Source: Halomonas citrativorans (lineage in GTDB: Bacteria; Pseudomonadota; Gammaproteobacteria; Pseudomonadales; Halomonadaceae). Taken from it: a stretch of 64,000 nt of DNA. The stretch is taken from positions 248,001-312,000 of the forward strand of contig NZ_FUKM01000033.1 in NCBI RefSeq assembly GCF_900163645.1. Reading direction: 5' to 3'. Position 1 is the first letter of the stretch. Each line of letters begins with the position of its first letter. Position numbers and translations under genes: made by a program. The notes beneath the pieces are model-generated. The model ran no database searches, had not been told where the DNA came from, and saw only the letters and a list, made by a program, of their open reading frames with translations. Shown piece after piece: positions 27,971 through 36,825 of the stretch.

Positions 27971-29349
27971 TCGCTATTGGCGGCAATAAACGCTTTAGCT
28001 CTTGGGTCCTGCAGATAGGCGATATTCAGGCGCAGCCATGGCGTTGTTTGATTGTCAGGGAAAAACAAGTGGCTGGGCGATAGCATGATGTCAAAACGGC
28101 GTGCGCTCTCCATTAGTGCCTCCTTCTCTACCGGCGATTTGGCCCATACAAACATGCCGCCTGCCGGTTCAGTGAATACCACCCAACCGACTTGCTTGAG
28201 CTGCGTAAGCGCCAGTGCCATCTGGTTGGAGAGCCGGGCCCTTAAGCGTTCAGCGAGTTTTCGATAGCTGCCGTTTTGAAGCAGCGTGATCAGCACCTGC
28301 TCAGCAAAACGGGAGGAGGAAATACTGGTCAACATCTTGATATCCACAAGCCGTTGCACTAGTGAAGGCGGGGCGGCTATAAAGCCGACCCGCAGCGATG
28401 AGGTGAGCGTTTTGGAAAAGCTGGATAGGTAAATAACCCGTTTAAGACCATCCAGTGCGGCGAGCCGTGTGGTCGGGGTGTGCTGAAAATCAGCGTAGAT
28501 ATCGTCTTCTACAATCGTGAAATCGTACTGCTCGGCGAGCTGTAAAACGCGATGTGCAATCGCCGGTGTGAGCGAACTGCCGGTAGGGTTATGAAACACG
28601 CTGTTCACGTAAAAAAGCCTGGGACGGTACTCTGCTAAGAGGGCTTCCAAACGGTTAATATCCGGCCCATCAGCAAGGCGCGGTATTCCTATCACGCGAA
28701 CGCGCTGTAAATGCAGCAAGCCGAATAGGTTGTAATAGCCCGGCGATTCCACAAACACCACGTCGCCGGGCTCAAGCAGCATTCTCACCAATAAATCCAG
28801 TGAATGGCTGCCGCCGCTGGTCATGACAATTTGCTCAGCACTTGCCGATATTGCGAGGGGGCGCAAGCGCTCCTGGATCAAGCTGCGAAGCTCCTGCAGT
28901 CCTTGGGGCGTGCTGTATTCAAAAATTCCTGATTGGCTTTTACGCGCCACTTGGCGAATGGCGTAGGTCAGGTCTTCGCTCTCGCGCCAAGCATTAGGCA
29001 ACCACCCGCAGCCCAGTTTTAGCGAGTGCTCATTAGCGCTAAAAAGCCCCCACAGCCCATTGGTAACTTCTTGAAGAGGGGTAGAGGCTAACGATGGTTG
29101 GGGAGTAACGGCAGCGCCATCAGCGATAAAGAACCCGGAGCCGGGTCTTGAGCGAACCAAGCCAATAGCCACCAACCGTTCGTAGGCGTCAATAACCGCG
29201 TTACGGCTAATATCGAGCTCTGCCGCTAGGCGGCGTATGGAAGGTAAGCGACGCCCACCCGCTCCATTCTCTTGAATCCAATGGCGAATACTCTCTTCAA
29301 GCTGCTGCGCAATCGGGGAAGCGGCATGTCGGTCGACCTGAAGTTTCAT
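27949..29349 (-). CDS. MocR-type regulator (GntR winged helix fused to aminotransferase domain)
   Basis: A 466-residue MocR-family protein. The N-terminal GntR winged helix (about residues 1-75, LPSIRRLAAELDISRNAVIDAY) is joined to a fold-I aminotransferase-like domain from about 100. The PLP lysine lies in the motif YLSSFSKTLTSSLRVGF near residue 305, and the upstream EDDIYADF aspartate is kept. Such proteins sense PLP or an amino compound and control a divergent gene. Here the divergent neighbour is the MFS gene at 29486, its likely target, with about 135 bases between. The 3' end overlaps a decayed AEC permease. Confidence 0.9.
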   Translation of the reverse strand: MKLQVDRHAASPIAQQLEESIRHWIQENGAGGRRLPSIRRLAAELDISRNAVIDAYERLVAIGLVRSRPGSGFFIADGAAVTPQPSLASTPLQEVTNGLWGLFSANEHSLKLGCGWLPNAWRESEDLTYAIRQVARKSQSGIFEYSTPQGLQELRSLIQERLRPLAISASAEQIVMTSGGSHSLDLLVRMLLEPGDVVFVESPGYYNLFGLLHLQRVRVIGIPRLADGPDINRLEALLAEYRPRLFYVNSVFHNPTGSSLTPAIAHRVLQLAEQYDFTIVEDDIYADFQHTPTTRLAALDGLKRVIYLSSFSKTLTSSLRVGFIAAPPSLVQRLVDIKMLTSISSSRFAEQVLITLLQNGSYRKLAERLRARLSNQMALALTQLKQVGWVVFTEPAGGMFVWAKSPVEKEALMESARRFDIMLSPSHLFFPDNQTTPWLRLNIAYLQDPRAKAFIAANSDQGNTPK

Positions 29350-29485
29350 AAAAATCTCTGCTGCCGGCCACTGTTCTCAAAAACGCAGGAACAGTGCTTG
29401 GGTAATGATGGATAAGTGTACCTTACCTCTAGGCGGGAAGGGTGCGAGCGTAATGGCTTAACCCATGACCCGTTTAGGAAAAAAG

Positions 29486-30658
29486 ATGGACCGATATAAC
29501 GCGCCTCGGTTGGCTTTTGCACTATGTATGATTACCACTGCGGTTAATTTACAGGCACCGCTTTACGATATTCTGGCGGCGAAAGCAGGCGTAGGCGTGG
29601 GCGCAGCCACACTCGCGTTTGCCTGTTACGTCGCGGGCGTCATGCCGGTATTGCTGGGGCTTAATGGGCTGGCGGATCGGGTGGGTCCTAAACCGCTAAT
29701 TATTGTCGCACTTCTGCTCTGTTTAAGTGCCACTGCGCTAACCCTATTGATGCCTGGCTTGATAACGCTGGGGGTTGCGCGCTTTTTATTAGGCATTGGT
29801 ACCGGGCTGACCTCAGCCGTCGCGCCTGGATATATGCATCAGTTACTTAATAGTGACGACAGTCGCATGGCAACGACGTACGTAACGTCCAGTACCGCGC
29901 TTGGGTTTGGTTTGGGTGCGGCGGTTACCAGTTTGTTTATTCTCCATACGCCCAGTGTGACGCCGCCAAGCCTATGGCTGTATCTGGGCGTAGGCACCAT
30001 TGCGTTAGTTGCAGTGATGCCACTAAAAAATATCGCACCTGCTGTTACCCAAAGTGCGATGTGGCGACTGCCAGGTTATCCGCCGGGAACACTGAGCTTT
30101 GGGCTAGCCATTTTACTTGCATGGGCAACCGTAGGGTTGGTGATTGCTATATTGCCTTCCACGTTAAGCCAGCACGGTTTAACACCCTGGAGTGGTTTTG
30201 CCACGTTTGGCATTTGCAGCTGCGGAGTACTGTTTCAGCCTTGGGCACGCGCCTTGGCACCCGTGAAGGCCACGGTGCTGGGGTTGATGATTTTACCTCT
30301 CGCCTACGGATTAATTGCCTGGGGCGCCCTTCAGGGGAGCCTGATAGCTGTGTTACTGGGAGCAGTTGCGGCCAGCAGCGCCTGCTATGGGTTTATCTAT
30401 TTGGGTGGCTTAAGCGGAGTGCTCGCCATTGCTGGCCCGTCTTCTACCCAGACAAGCGCCGGCTATTTTTTGATGGCGTATGTGGGATTTAGCCTCCCGG
30501 TAATTACAACGGGAGCCCTTGTTGATTCAGTAGGCCATGTAGCCGCATTGACGCTATTTGGCGTGGCGTTACTGGTGGGCGCCATTGCCACGGTTAGTCT
30601 GCTGCTCATCGGCCCGAACAAATCTTCCAAGCGGCTGACGGCCATTCGCCAGCCATAA
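29486..30658 (+). CDS. MFS transporter
   Basis: A 390-residue major facilitator superfamily protein with about 12 helices. The cytoplasmic loop 2-3 signature GLADRVGPKPLIIVALLLCL follows the second helix, and VARFLLGIGTGLTSAVAPGY marks helix 4. AGGA lies 6 bases before the ATG at 29486; an ATG at 29465 would add seven residues with no ribosome site. It is divergent from the MocR regulator, which probably controls it. Substrate unknown; drug or metabolite efflux is common for this branch. Confidence 0.85.
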   Translation: MDRYNAPRLAFALCMITTAVNLQAPLYDILAAKAGVGVGAATLAFACYVAGVMPVLLGLNGLADRVGPKPLIIVALLLCLSATALTLLMPGLITLGVARFLLGIGTGLTSAVAPGYMHQLLNSDDSRMATTYVTSSTALGFGLGAAVTSLFILHTPSVTPPSLWLYLGVGTIALVAVMPLKNIAPAVTQSAMWRLPGYPPGTLSFGLAILLAWATVGLVIAILPSTLSQHGLTPWSGFATFGICSCGVLFQPWARALAPVKATVLGLMILPLAYGLIAWGALQGSLIAVLLGAVAASSACYGFIYLGGLSGVLAIAGPSSTQTSAGYFLMAYVGFSLPVITTGALVDSVGHVAALTLFGVALLVGAIATVSLLLIGPNKSSKRLTAIRQP

Positions 30659-30672
30659 GCCGTGCGCTTCGC

Positions 30673-31608
30673 TTACGTGTGTCGCTCAATCAGCAACCCA
30701 CAAGAGGGCGCTGCCCATAGCGTGTCTGCGGTAAACACCACATCGCACACGACCGGTGCATAGCAGCGCCGCACCTGCTCATCAATCCGTGCGCGAAGCT
30801 CATCCTGAGCGGTTAACGACGTGGTGACGCCTTCATCAGGCAGCACCACGTGCACCATAACGTAAAGCAGGCGCCCTGGACGTACCATACGCACACGGAC
30901 TTCTTGGGTATGCGTTTCTGCCAGTGCCTGAGAGATAGCGTCGCGCACAGGGGCAGCAATGGCTTCTTCGGGCGTTTTATTGAGTAACTCCTTCAGCGCT
31001 TGGGAGGCCATGCGTACAGGCACGCCCAAGCACAGCACGACGACCGCAATAACCAGTACCGAATCGATATACGGCACTAGCGTGTTCAAATTTAACTGCT
31101 CAAGGAGTACTACCAGGCAGAATGCCGCGAGAACCGCAGCAGAAATCACGCTATTGACGATCCAGTTGAGTTTGTCGGCCGCGATCAGAGGGCTTGCGGT
31201 GTAGCGTTGGCTGCGGTGCATTACCCAAGCGGTCAGCGAGCAGGCAAGTGTGGCAAACAGGGCATAGATGACCGCAAGGCCCGCTGCAATCTCTCGCCCG
31301 CCTGAGAGGAGCGCGACAATGGCATCGACCAAAGCAAAGATGGAAACACCCAGAATTAATAACCCTTTACACAGGTTAACCAGCGACTCGAAGTAACTGT
31401 ATCCAAACGGATAAGATTCACTATCAGGACGGCTGGCTAATTTACTCACCTTGATCGTCACTAAAGCTACACTAAAGTAGATTAGGTTAAATAACCCATC
31501 GAGCAAAATAGCCTGGGAATTGGAGGCGAGTGTAGCGGTAATCCCGGCACAGCCAATCAAGAACGCCATAAAGGCGGAAAATGCCAGCGTACGCGTTTCT
31601 GTTTTCAT
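30673..31608 (-). CDS. cation diffusion facilitator-family transporter
   Basis: A 311-residue membrane protein of the cation diffusion facilitator (CDF) type with about six helices. The loop motif YPFGYSYFESLVNLCKG after the second helix is typical. Metal-site positions appear as LLDGLFN in helix 2 and AADKLNWIVNSV in helix 5, so the usual HxxxD/DxxxD pairs are altered and the metal or function may differ. The start at 31608 (MKTETRTLAF) gives normal CDF length; upstream in-frame codons would add a Cys-containing stretch. It is divergent from the GNAT gene at 31738. Confidence 0.82.
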   Translation of the reverse strand: MKTETRTLAFSAFMAFLIGCAGITATLASNSQAILLDGLFNLIYFSVALVTIKVSKLASRPDSESYPFGYSYFESLVNLCKGLLILGVSIFALVDAIVALLSGGREIAAGLAVIYALFATLACSLTAWVMHRSQRYTASPLIAADKLNWIVNSVISAAVLAAFCLVVLLEQLNLNTLVPYIDSVLVIAVVVLCLGVPVRMASQALKELLNKTPEEAIAAPVRDAISQALAETHTQEVRVRMVRPGRLLYVMVHVVLPDEGVTTSLTAQDELRARIDEQVRRCYAPVVCDVVFTADTLWAAPSCGLLIERHT

Positions 31609-31737
31609 GGATATTTGGCCCCGCCGCCAGTGATATAACCCGCAAGCATAGCAATATTTGTCATCTTCTAACCAACGAAAGCTATGCATTAAGGCCACAA
31701 AGGCGAGTGACAAAGCACTCACAAAGAGAAGGACGTT

Positions 31738-32265
31738 ATGCGTTATGCCAAGGACTTAACCTTTTCGCTATTAACCCCTGAGGACGCTGTCGACCTGTTG
31801 GCGTTTGAAACCGCCGAACGTGCCTGGTTTGAGCAGCATATTGAAGCGCGTTATAGGCATTTTTATACGCCTCAAGGCGTCTCACAGCATATTGTTGAGT
31901 GCCTTTCCCTGAATGCCCAGCGTCGAATGAGCCCGCTGTTGATACGCAATAGAGGAATGCTTATAGGCCGCGCCAATTTGCGCGATATTGACGAAAACCA
32001 AGCGAAGGTAGGTTATCGCATTGCAAAAAGTGCCTGTGGTCAAGGAGTTGCTTATAGGGCGCTTAAGCATCTAATGAAGGAAGCGCGTGGTGTCTATGGT
32101 CTCACTACGCTAACGGCGATTGTTTCTGTCGAGAACGATGCCTCTCAGCACGTGTTGCAGAAAGCCAGCTTCGATGCCATGGATATCTTGCCAGCGCACT
32201 CCCGAGTGGCCGACAAGCGCGTTGATTGCCTGGTATATCAGTGTGTCTTGAATGCAATCTGCTGA
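31738..32265 (+). CDS. GNAT-family N-acetyltransferase, RimJ/RimL-like
   Basis: A 175-residue acetyltransferase. Recognisable parts are FSLLTPEDAVDLLAFE at the N-terminus, GRANLRDID in the central strand, VGYRIAKSACGQGVAYRALK as the acetyl-CoA loop (normally Q/RxxGxG/A) and VENDASQHVLQKASF near the C-terminus. These fit the RimJ/RimL type, which acetylates protein N-termini or small amines. AAGGA precedes the ATG. It is divergent from the CDF gene; no functional link is evident. Confidence 0.85.
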   Translation: MRYAKDLTFSLLTPEDAVDLLAFETAERAWFEQHIEARYRHFYTPQGVSQHIVECLSLNAQRRMSPLLIRNRGMLIGRANLRDIDENQAKVGYRIAKSACGQGVAYRALKHLMKEARGVYGLTTLTAIVSVENDASQHVLQKASFDAMDILPAHSRVADKRVDCLVYQCVLNAIC

Positions 32266-32384
32266 AAGCGGCGTTATAGAGCCCAGCAACGCTCTGTGCT
32301 GCGTACCTTGGTAACGTTAAAAAGCGTGTACTACCTTGAAGGCATGCCGTTGATCAATACGCAGCCAATCAGGAGGGGCTAACG

Positions 32385-33221
32385 ATGCCAATGTTAAGCG
32401 CGGGGACAGAACAGGGAACGCCGGTAGAGATTTATTACGAGGTATATGGTGCAGGCAAACCTGTGGTGCTTATCCATGGATGGCCATTAAGCGGTCGTTC
32501 TTGGGAAAAGCAGGTACCAGCGCTAGTGCAGGCGGGTTATAAAGTCATTACCTATGATCGCCGTGGGTTTGGCAAATCAACCCAGACAGACGGCGGCTAT
32601 CACTACGATACGCTTGCGAGTGACCTAAAAAAGCTCATTGATACGCTGGACCTGCACGATGTTACGCTAGTGGGTTTCTCAATGGGCGGTGGCGAAGTGG
32701 CCCGCTATCTTGGAAGTTACGGCACTAGCCGCGTGACAAAATGCGTATTTTCCGCCGCCGTTCCTCCGTATCTTTATAAGGCAGATGACAACCCGGAAGG
32801 CGGTCTGGACGATGCGACCATTAACGGGTTTTTGGAAGGTGTCAGCGGTGATCGAATCGCTTTTCTGGAAGACTTCACCAAAGATTTTTTCTCAACCGCG
32901 GAGAACAGCGATTTAATCAGCGAGCCCAATCGGCTTTATCATCGCGATATCGCCGCCTTTGCCTCGCCGCTAGCCACCTATGAGTGCGTTAAAGCGTTTA
33001 GCTATACCGACTTTCGCAAAGACCTGCCCAAAATCGACGTGCCTACGCTGATACTCCATGGCGACGGCGATCAAATCGTTCCGTTTGAGGTTAGCGGTAA
33101 GCGTGCCGCCGAGCTTTTACCCAAGTCCCAAACGTATGTTATTAAAGGCGGCCCGCATGCGATTAACGCCACCCACGCTGATGAGTTTAATAAAGCGCTG
33201 ATTAATTTTCTTAATGCTTAA
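32385..33221 (+). CDS. alpha/beta hydrolase (non-haem haloperoxidase/esterase type)
   Basis: A 278-residue alpha/beta-hydrolase of the group annotated as cofactor-free chloroperoxidases or arylesterases. The nucleophile S99 lies in GFSMGGGE, the oxyanion-hole HGWPLSG is at 31-37, the acid is in HGDGDQIVP and the catalytic His in GGPHAIN near the C-terminus. AGGAGGGG lies upstream of the ATG. No signal peptide, so cytoplasmic. It stands alone with its own terminator at 33247-33275. The natural substrate cannot be inferred. Confidence 0.9.
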   Translation: MPMLSAGTEQGTPVEIYYEVYGAGKPVVLIHGWPLSGRSWEKQVPALVQAGYKVITYDRRGFGKSTQTDGGYHYDTLASDLKKLIDTLDLHDVTLVGFSMGGGEVARYLGSYGTSRVTKCVFSAAVPPYLYKADDNPEGGLDDATINGFLEGVSGDRIAFLEDFTKDFFSTAENSDLISEPNRLYHRDIAAFASPLATYECVKAFSYTDFRKDLPKIDVPTLILHGDGDQIVPFEVSGKRAAELLPKSQTYVIKGGPHAINATHADEFNKALINFLNA

Positions 33222-33246
33222 TGGCTAATGGTTGTAACGCGCTTCT

Positions 33247-33275
33247 AACGCCGCCTTGATAGGCGGCGTTTTCGT
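33247..33275 (+). terminator. rho-independent terminator after the hydrolase gene
   Basis: A perfect 9-bp stem (AACGCCGCC, loop TTGATA) followed by TTTTCGTT. Confidence 0.88.
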
Positions 33276-33358
33276 TGGGGAAAACTGAACTGGGATTTCA
33301 CCAAAGCAGAAAATCGGCTAAAACAATAAATTGTATTTTTGAGACGTAAAGTGCAATT

Positions 33359-36046
33359 ATGACGCCTGAGATCGACTCATCAATCAATAACGACAATCGT
33401 CAGATACGGCGGCGAACTATGCACAATATTGAGAAGCTAACCCACTACACGCACGGCTATTTGACGTTCAAGGGCCATGATTACGCGATTATCGAACTAC
33501 CCAAATTACTCGGCGAGGCGCTTCACAAGCTGCCCTATGTGCTGCGCCTTCTGCTTGAAAATATTATGCGTAATACGACGGGGGAGGAGCGTAAGCGCAG
33601 TGCTCAAGCGCTTTTGAGGTGGCTGGAAAACGGCACGAGCAGTGATGAAATCGCTTTTCAGCCGGGGCGGATATTGATGCACGATACAACGAGTACACCT
33701 GCGTTAGTGGATATTGCCGCTATGCGTGACGTGATACGTGAGGCGGGTGGTGACCCTGAAGTGCTTAAGCCGCATTTGCCGGTAGATGTTTCAGTAGATC
33801 ATTCGCTTGCTGTAGAAGTGTTCGCCAGCATCAGCGCCTCAGAAGACAACCTTCAGCATGAAATGCGCCGTAATCACGAGCGGTATCGTTTTTTACGCTG
33901 GGCCTCCTGCGCACTTGAAGGCGTGACCATTCACCCGCCGGGCACCGGTATTATGCACACGCTAAACCTTGAGCAACTGGCCACCGTCGTAACCACTCAA
34001 GAGCGGGATGATGAGTGCTGGATGGTGCCCGATACGATGATAGGTACCGATAGCCATACGCCAATGATTAACGGCATTGGTGTATTGGGCTGGGGAGTAG
34101 GTGGCCTGGAGGCGGAAACGGTAATGTTTGGTGTACCCACCATGCTACGCATTCCTGACGTGGTGGGGGTTAAGTTGACAGGCACACTGGCGCCACATGC
34201 ACAGGCCACCGACTTGGCGCTGATAGTCACTCAGCGCTTGAGGGCGCTGAACGTAACGGGCAAGTTCGTTGAGTTTTTTGGACCGGGCGTGAGCACATTA
34301 ACGGCCGGTGATCGTGCAGTCGTGGCAAATATGGCGCCTGAGTACGGCGCCACTACCGGTTTTTTTGCGGTGGATGAGCAAACCCTGCGCTATCTTGACC
34401 AAACAGGGCGTTCAAGAGAAGCCGTTGAACGGGTAAAGCACTATTGCCAAGCGACAGGGCTTTGGTTTGAAGCCGATGAGCAGCCTACCTATACACAGTG
34501 TATAGAGATTGATTTAAGCGTTATTGGTGTACAGGTCGCCGGGCCTACGCGACCCCAGGATGTGCATGGCTACACCGATGTGGGAGAAGTGTTGTCACAG
34601 CTTGAATTTAAGCCAAGTGCAGTATCTCACCGCGCAGTTTCAGACCTGCCCCGCCACCCCGTAGCGATTGCTGCCATTACCAGCTGCACCAACACGAGCG
34701 ATCCACGCCTTATTATCACCGCAGGGCTATTGGCCAGAAAGGCTCGCCGCTATGGGTTAACACCGCCTGCTTGGGTAAAAACCTCGCTTGCTCCAGGCTC
34801 ACCAGCAGCGGCTACCTATCTCAAGCGGGCGGGGCTAATGGAAGATCTGGCCGCTATCGGTTTTGATATCGTCGGGTATGGGTGTACCACCTGCATCGGT
34901 AACTCGGGGCCATTGACCCCAGAGATCAGGCAGGCACAGAAAGCAGGCAACTGCCGTGCAGTAGCGATGCTGTCGGGTAATCGAAACTTCCCAGGCCGTG
35001 TGCACCCAGACCTTGATCTGGGTTTTATCATGTCGCCTGCGCTGGTCGTGGGTTTTGCCTTGGCAGGTAATGCCGAGCATGATTTCAAGCAGCCACTGGC
35101 GGAGTATGACGGTAGGAGTATCTACCTGCGTGACTTATGGCCTGCTAGGGATGACGTCGATGCCGCATTAGCCAAGGCGCTGAACGCTGCCGATTTTGCA
35201 AAAGATTTCAAACAGGCAAGCCGTAACGCCCGTTGGGAGGCTCTGGATGCGCCTAAAACAGCGACCTTCCCATGGGAGGAAGCCTCTAACACGCTGCGCC
35301 GCCCACCGTTTGCTTCGGTATCCGAGGGCAGCCAGCTAGGCCATTACACTGCTTACCCGCTGCTGATAGTCGGTGATGATGTCACGACCGACCATATCTC
35401 ACCTGCCAGCGCCATTCCGGCTGATAGCCGTGTCGCTGACTATCTGGTTGAGCGCGGTGAACGTCGTGACGATCTGAACGTATTTGCCTCACGCCGGGGC
35501 AATTGGGAGGTCATGGTAAGGGCCGCCTTCCACAATAAAACGTTAAAAAACTATCTCGCCCCTGATGCACCGGTTGCACATACGCGTCATCTACCCAGCG
35601 GCGATGTTATGCCTCTTTTTGAGGCAGCCAGGCGCTACCGTGAAGCCAATGAATCCGTTGTGATCGTCGCGGGTGAGCGCTACGGTATGGGGTCATCGCG
35701 AGACTGGGCTGCAAAAGGTCAGCGGTTGCTGGGCGTTCGTGCGGTGCTCGCCGCAAGTTTTGAGCGTATTCACCGCTCAAACTTGATCAGCATGGGAATT
35801 TTGCCACTGAACTTACCCGCGGGCGTTAGCTCAACCACGCTGAATATTGAGCCGGGTGATCAAATCGACATTCAGGCGCAGGCCGAAACGCTAACCCCTC
35901 GTGCTCGAATTACGGTTAATATTTTAAGAGCGCAAGGCGAGATAGAGTCGCTAATGACTATCGCCCAGGTCGATACGCAGGCAGAAATTGTACTGCTTAA
36001 AGAAGGCGGCGTTATTCCCTCTCTACTGAAAAAAACATTGGCCTGA
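33359..36046 (+). CDS. acnA: aconitate hydratase, AcnA type
   Basis: An 895-residue [4Fe-4S] hydro-lyase of the AcnA/IRP1 family, interconverting citrate and isocitrate. Cluster ligands are C443 (ITSCTNTSDP), C509 and C512 (GYGCTTCIGNSG). GTDSHTPMINGIGVLGWGVGG near residue 230 and the C-terminal swivel-domain GERYGMGSSRDWAAKG are intact. The start is uncertain: ATG at 33359 lacks a good ribosome site, and ATG at 33419 (MHNIEKLTHY) gives an N-terminus of usual length. It is followed on the same strand by a solute-binding-like gene and a GntR gene. That company is unusual for a housekeeping aconitase, so a specialised substrate is possible. Confidence 0.88.
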   Translation: MTPEIDSSINNDNRQIRRRTMHNIEKLTHYTHGYLTFKGHDYAIIELPKLLGEALHKLPYVLRLLLENIMRNTTGEERKRSAQALLRWLENGTSSDEIAFQPGRILMHDTTSTPALVDIAAMRDVIREAGGDPEVLKPHLPVDVSVDHSLAVEVFASISASEDNLQHEMRRNHERYRFLRWASCALEGVTIHPPGTGIMHTLNLEQLATVVTTQERDDECWMVPDTMIGTDSHTPMINGIGVLGWGVGGLEAETVMFGVPTMLRIPDVVGVKLTGTLAPHAQATDLALIVTQRLRALNVTGKFVEFFGPGVSTLTAGDRAVVANMAPEYGATTGFFAVDEQTLRYLDQTGRSREAVERVKHYCQATGLWFEADEQPTYTQCIEIDLSVIGVQVAGPTRPQDVHGYTDVGEVLSQLEFKPSAVSHRAVSDLPRHPVAIAAITSCTNTSDPRLIITAGLLARKARRYGLTPPAWVKTSLAPGSPAAATYLKRAGLMEDLAAIGFDIVGYGCTTCIGNSGPLTPEIRQAQKAGNCRAVAMLSGNRNFPGRVHPDLDLGFIMSPALVVGFALAGNAEHDFKQPLAEYDGRSIYLRDLWPARDDVDAALAKALNAADFAKDFKQASRNARWEALDAPKTATFPWEEASNTLRRPPFASVSEGSQLGHYTAYPLLIVGDDVTTDHISPASAIPADSRVADYLVERGERRDDLNVFASRRGNWEVMVRAAFHNKTLKNYLAPDAPVAHTRHLPSGDVMPLFEAARRYREANESVVIVAGERYGMGSSRDWAAKGQRLLGVRAVLAASFERIHRSNLISMGILPLNLPAGVSSTTLNIEPGDQIDIQAQAETLTPRARITVNILRAQGEIESLMTIAQVDTQAEIVLLKEGGVIPSLLKKTLA

Positions 36047-36083
36047 GTAATGCTGGCCAAACCCTTCATAAGGAAAGTGATAA

Positions 36084-36815
36084 GTGAACGATATTAACAA
36101 GCTAAGAGAGCTAATGGCGCCTACCGGCGTGTTGCGCACCACTATTAACGTGGGTAACCCAATTTTGGCGGGGCTCGATGCTGATCAGCAGCCCTACGGC
36201 GTTTCGGTTGATTTGGCAAAGATGATTGCGCACAGGCTGGACGTTGAGCTTGAGCTTCAAGTATATGCTTCCGCCGGTGAGGCCGTTGCCGTTGTCAGCG
36301 ATGAAAAGGCCGATATGGGCTTTTTTGCGCTAGACCCCAAACGCGCTGAAAGTATTCAATTCACCGCGCCCTACGTGCTGATAGAAGGCTGCTATCTGGT
36401 GCGCGAGGATTCGCCGATTACTGATCAGCAAGAGGCTGACCGCCATGGTCAGAAGATCGTGGTTGGTAAGGGCAGTGCTTATGATCTTTACCTTAGCCGC
36501 GCTATTCAACACGCCGAGCTGGTTAGAGCACCTACTTCTCCGAAAGTGGTGGCGTTCTTTATTGAACACAAGCTGGATATCGCCGCAGGCGTGAAGCAGC
36601 AGCTGGAAGCGGGTATTGAGGAGTTTGGTGGTTTGCGGCTGTTGCCTGGGCACTTTATGACGATCCAGCAGGCGATGGGCGTTCCGAAAAACCGGCCTCG
36701 GGAAGCCGCTGCTTTTCTATCCGCGTTTATTGAAGAGGCAAAAGCGGAAGGGGATGTTGCTCGCTTGTTAGCCAAGCATAATATTCAGGGTGCTTCGGTC
36801 GCGCCAAGCGCGTAA
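36084..36815 (+). CDS. solute-binding protein family 3-like protein lacking a signal peptide
   Basis: A 243-residue protein with the fold signature of amino-acid ABC binding proteins (SBP_bac_3): GVLRTTINVGNPILAGLDAD, then GVSVDLAKMIAHRLDVELEL, then DMGFFALDPKRAESIQFTAPYV. It has no signal peptide, and an in-frame TAA lies directly before the GTG start at 36084, so no N-terminal extension is possible. AAGGAAA supports the GTG. No permease or ATPase gene is near. It lies between acnA (37 bases before) and a GntR gene (10 bases after), suggesting a cytoplasmic ligand sensor, a cyclohexadienyl-dehydratase-like enzyme, or a relic. Function not assigned. Confidence 0.8.
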   Translation: MNDINKLRELMAPTGVLRTTINVGNPILAGLDADQQPYGVSVDLAKMIAHRLDVELELQVYASAGEAVAVVSDEKADMGFFALDPKRAESIQFTAPYVLIEGCYLVREDSPITDQQEADRHGQKIVVGKGSAYDLYLSRAIQHAELVRAPTSPKVVAFFIEHKLDIAAGVKQQLEAGIEEFGGLRLLPGHFMTIQQAMGVPKNRPREAAAFLSAFIEEAKAEGDVARLLAKHNIQGASVAPSA

Positions 36816-36825
36816 AGGATAGGTC

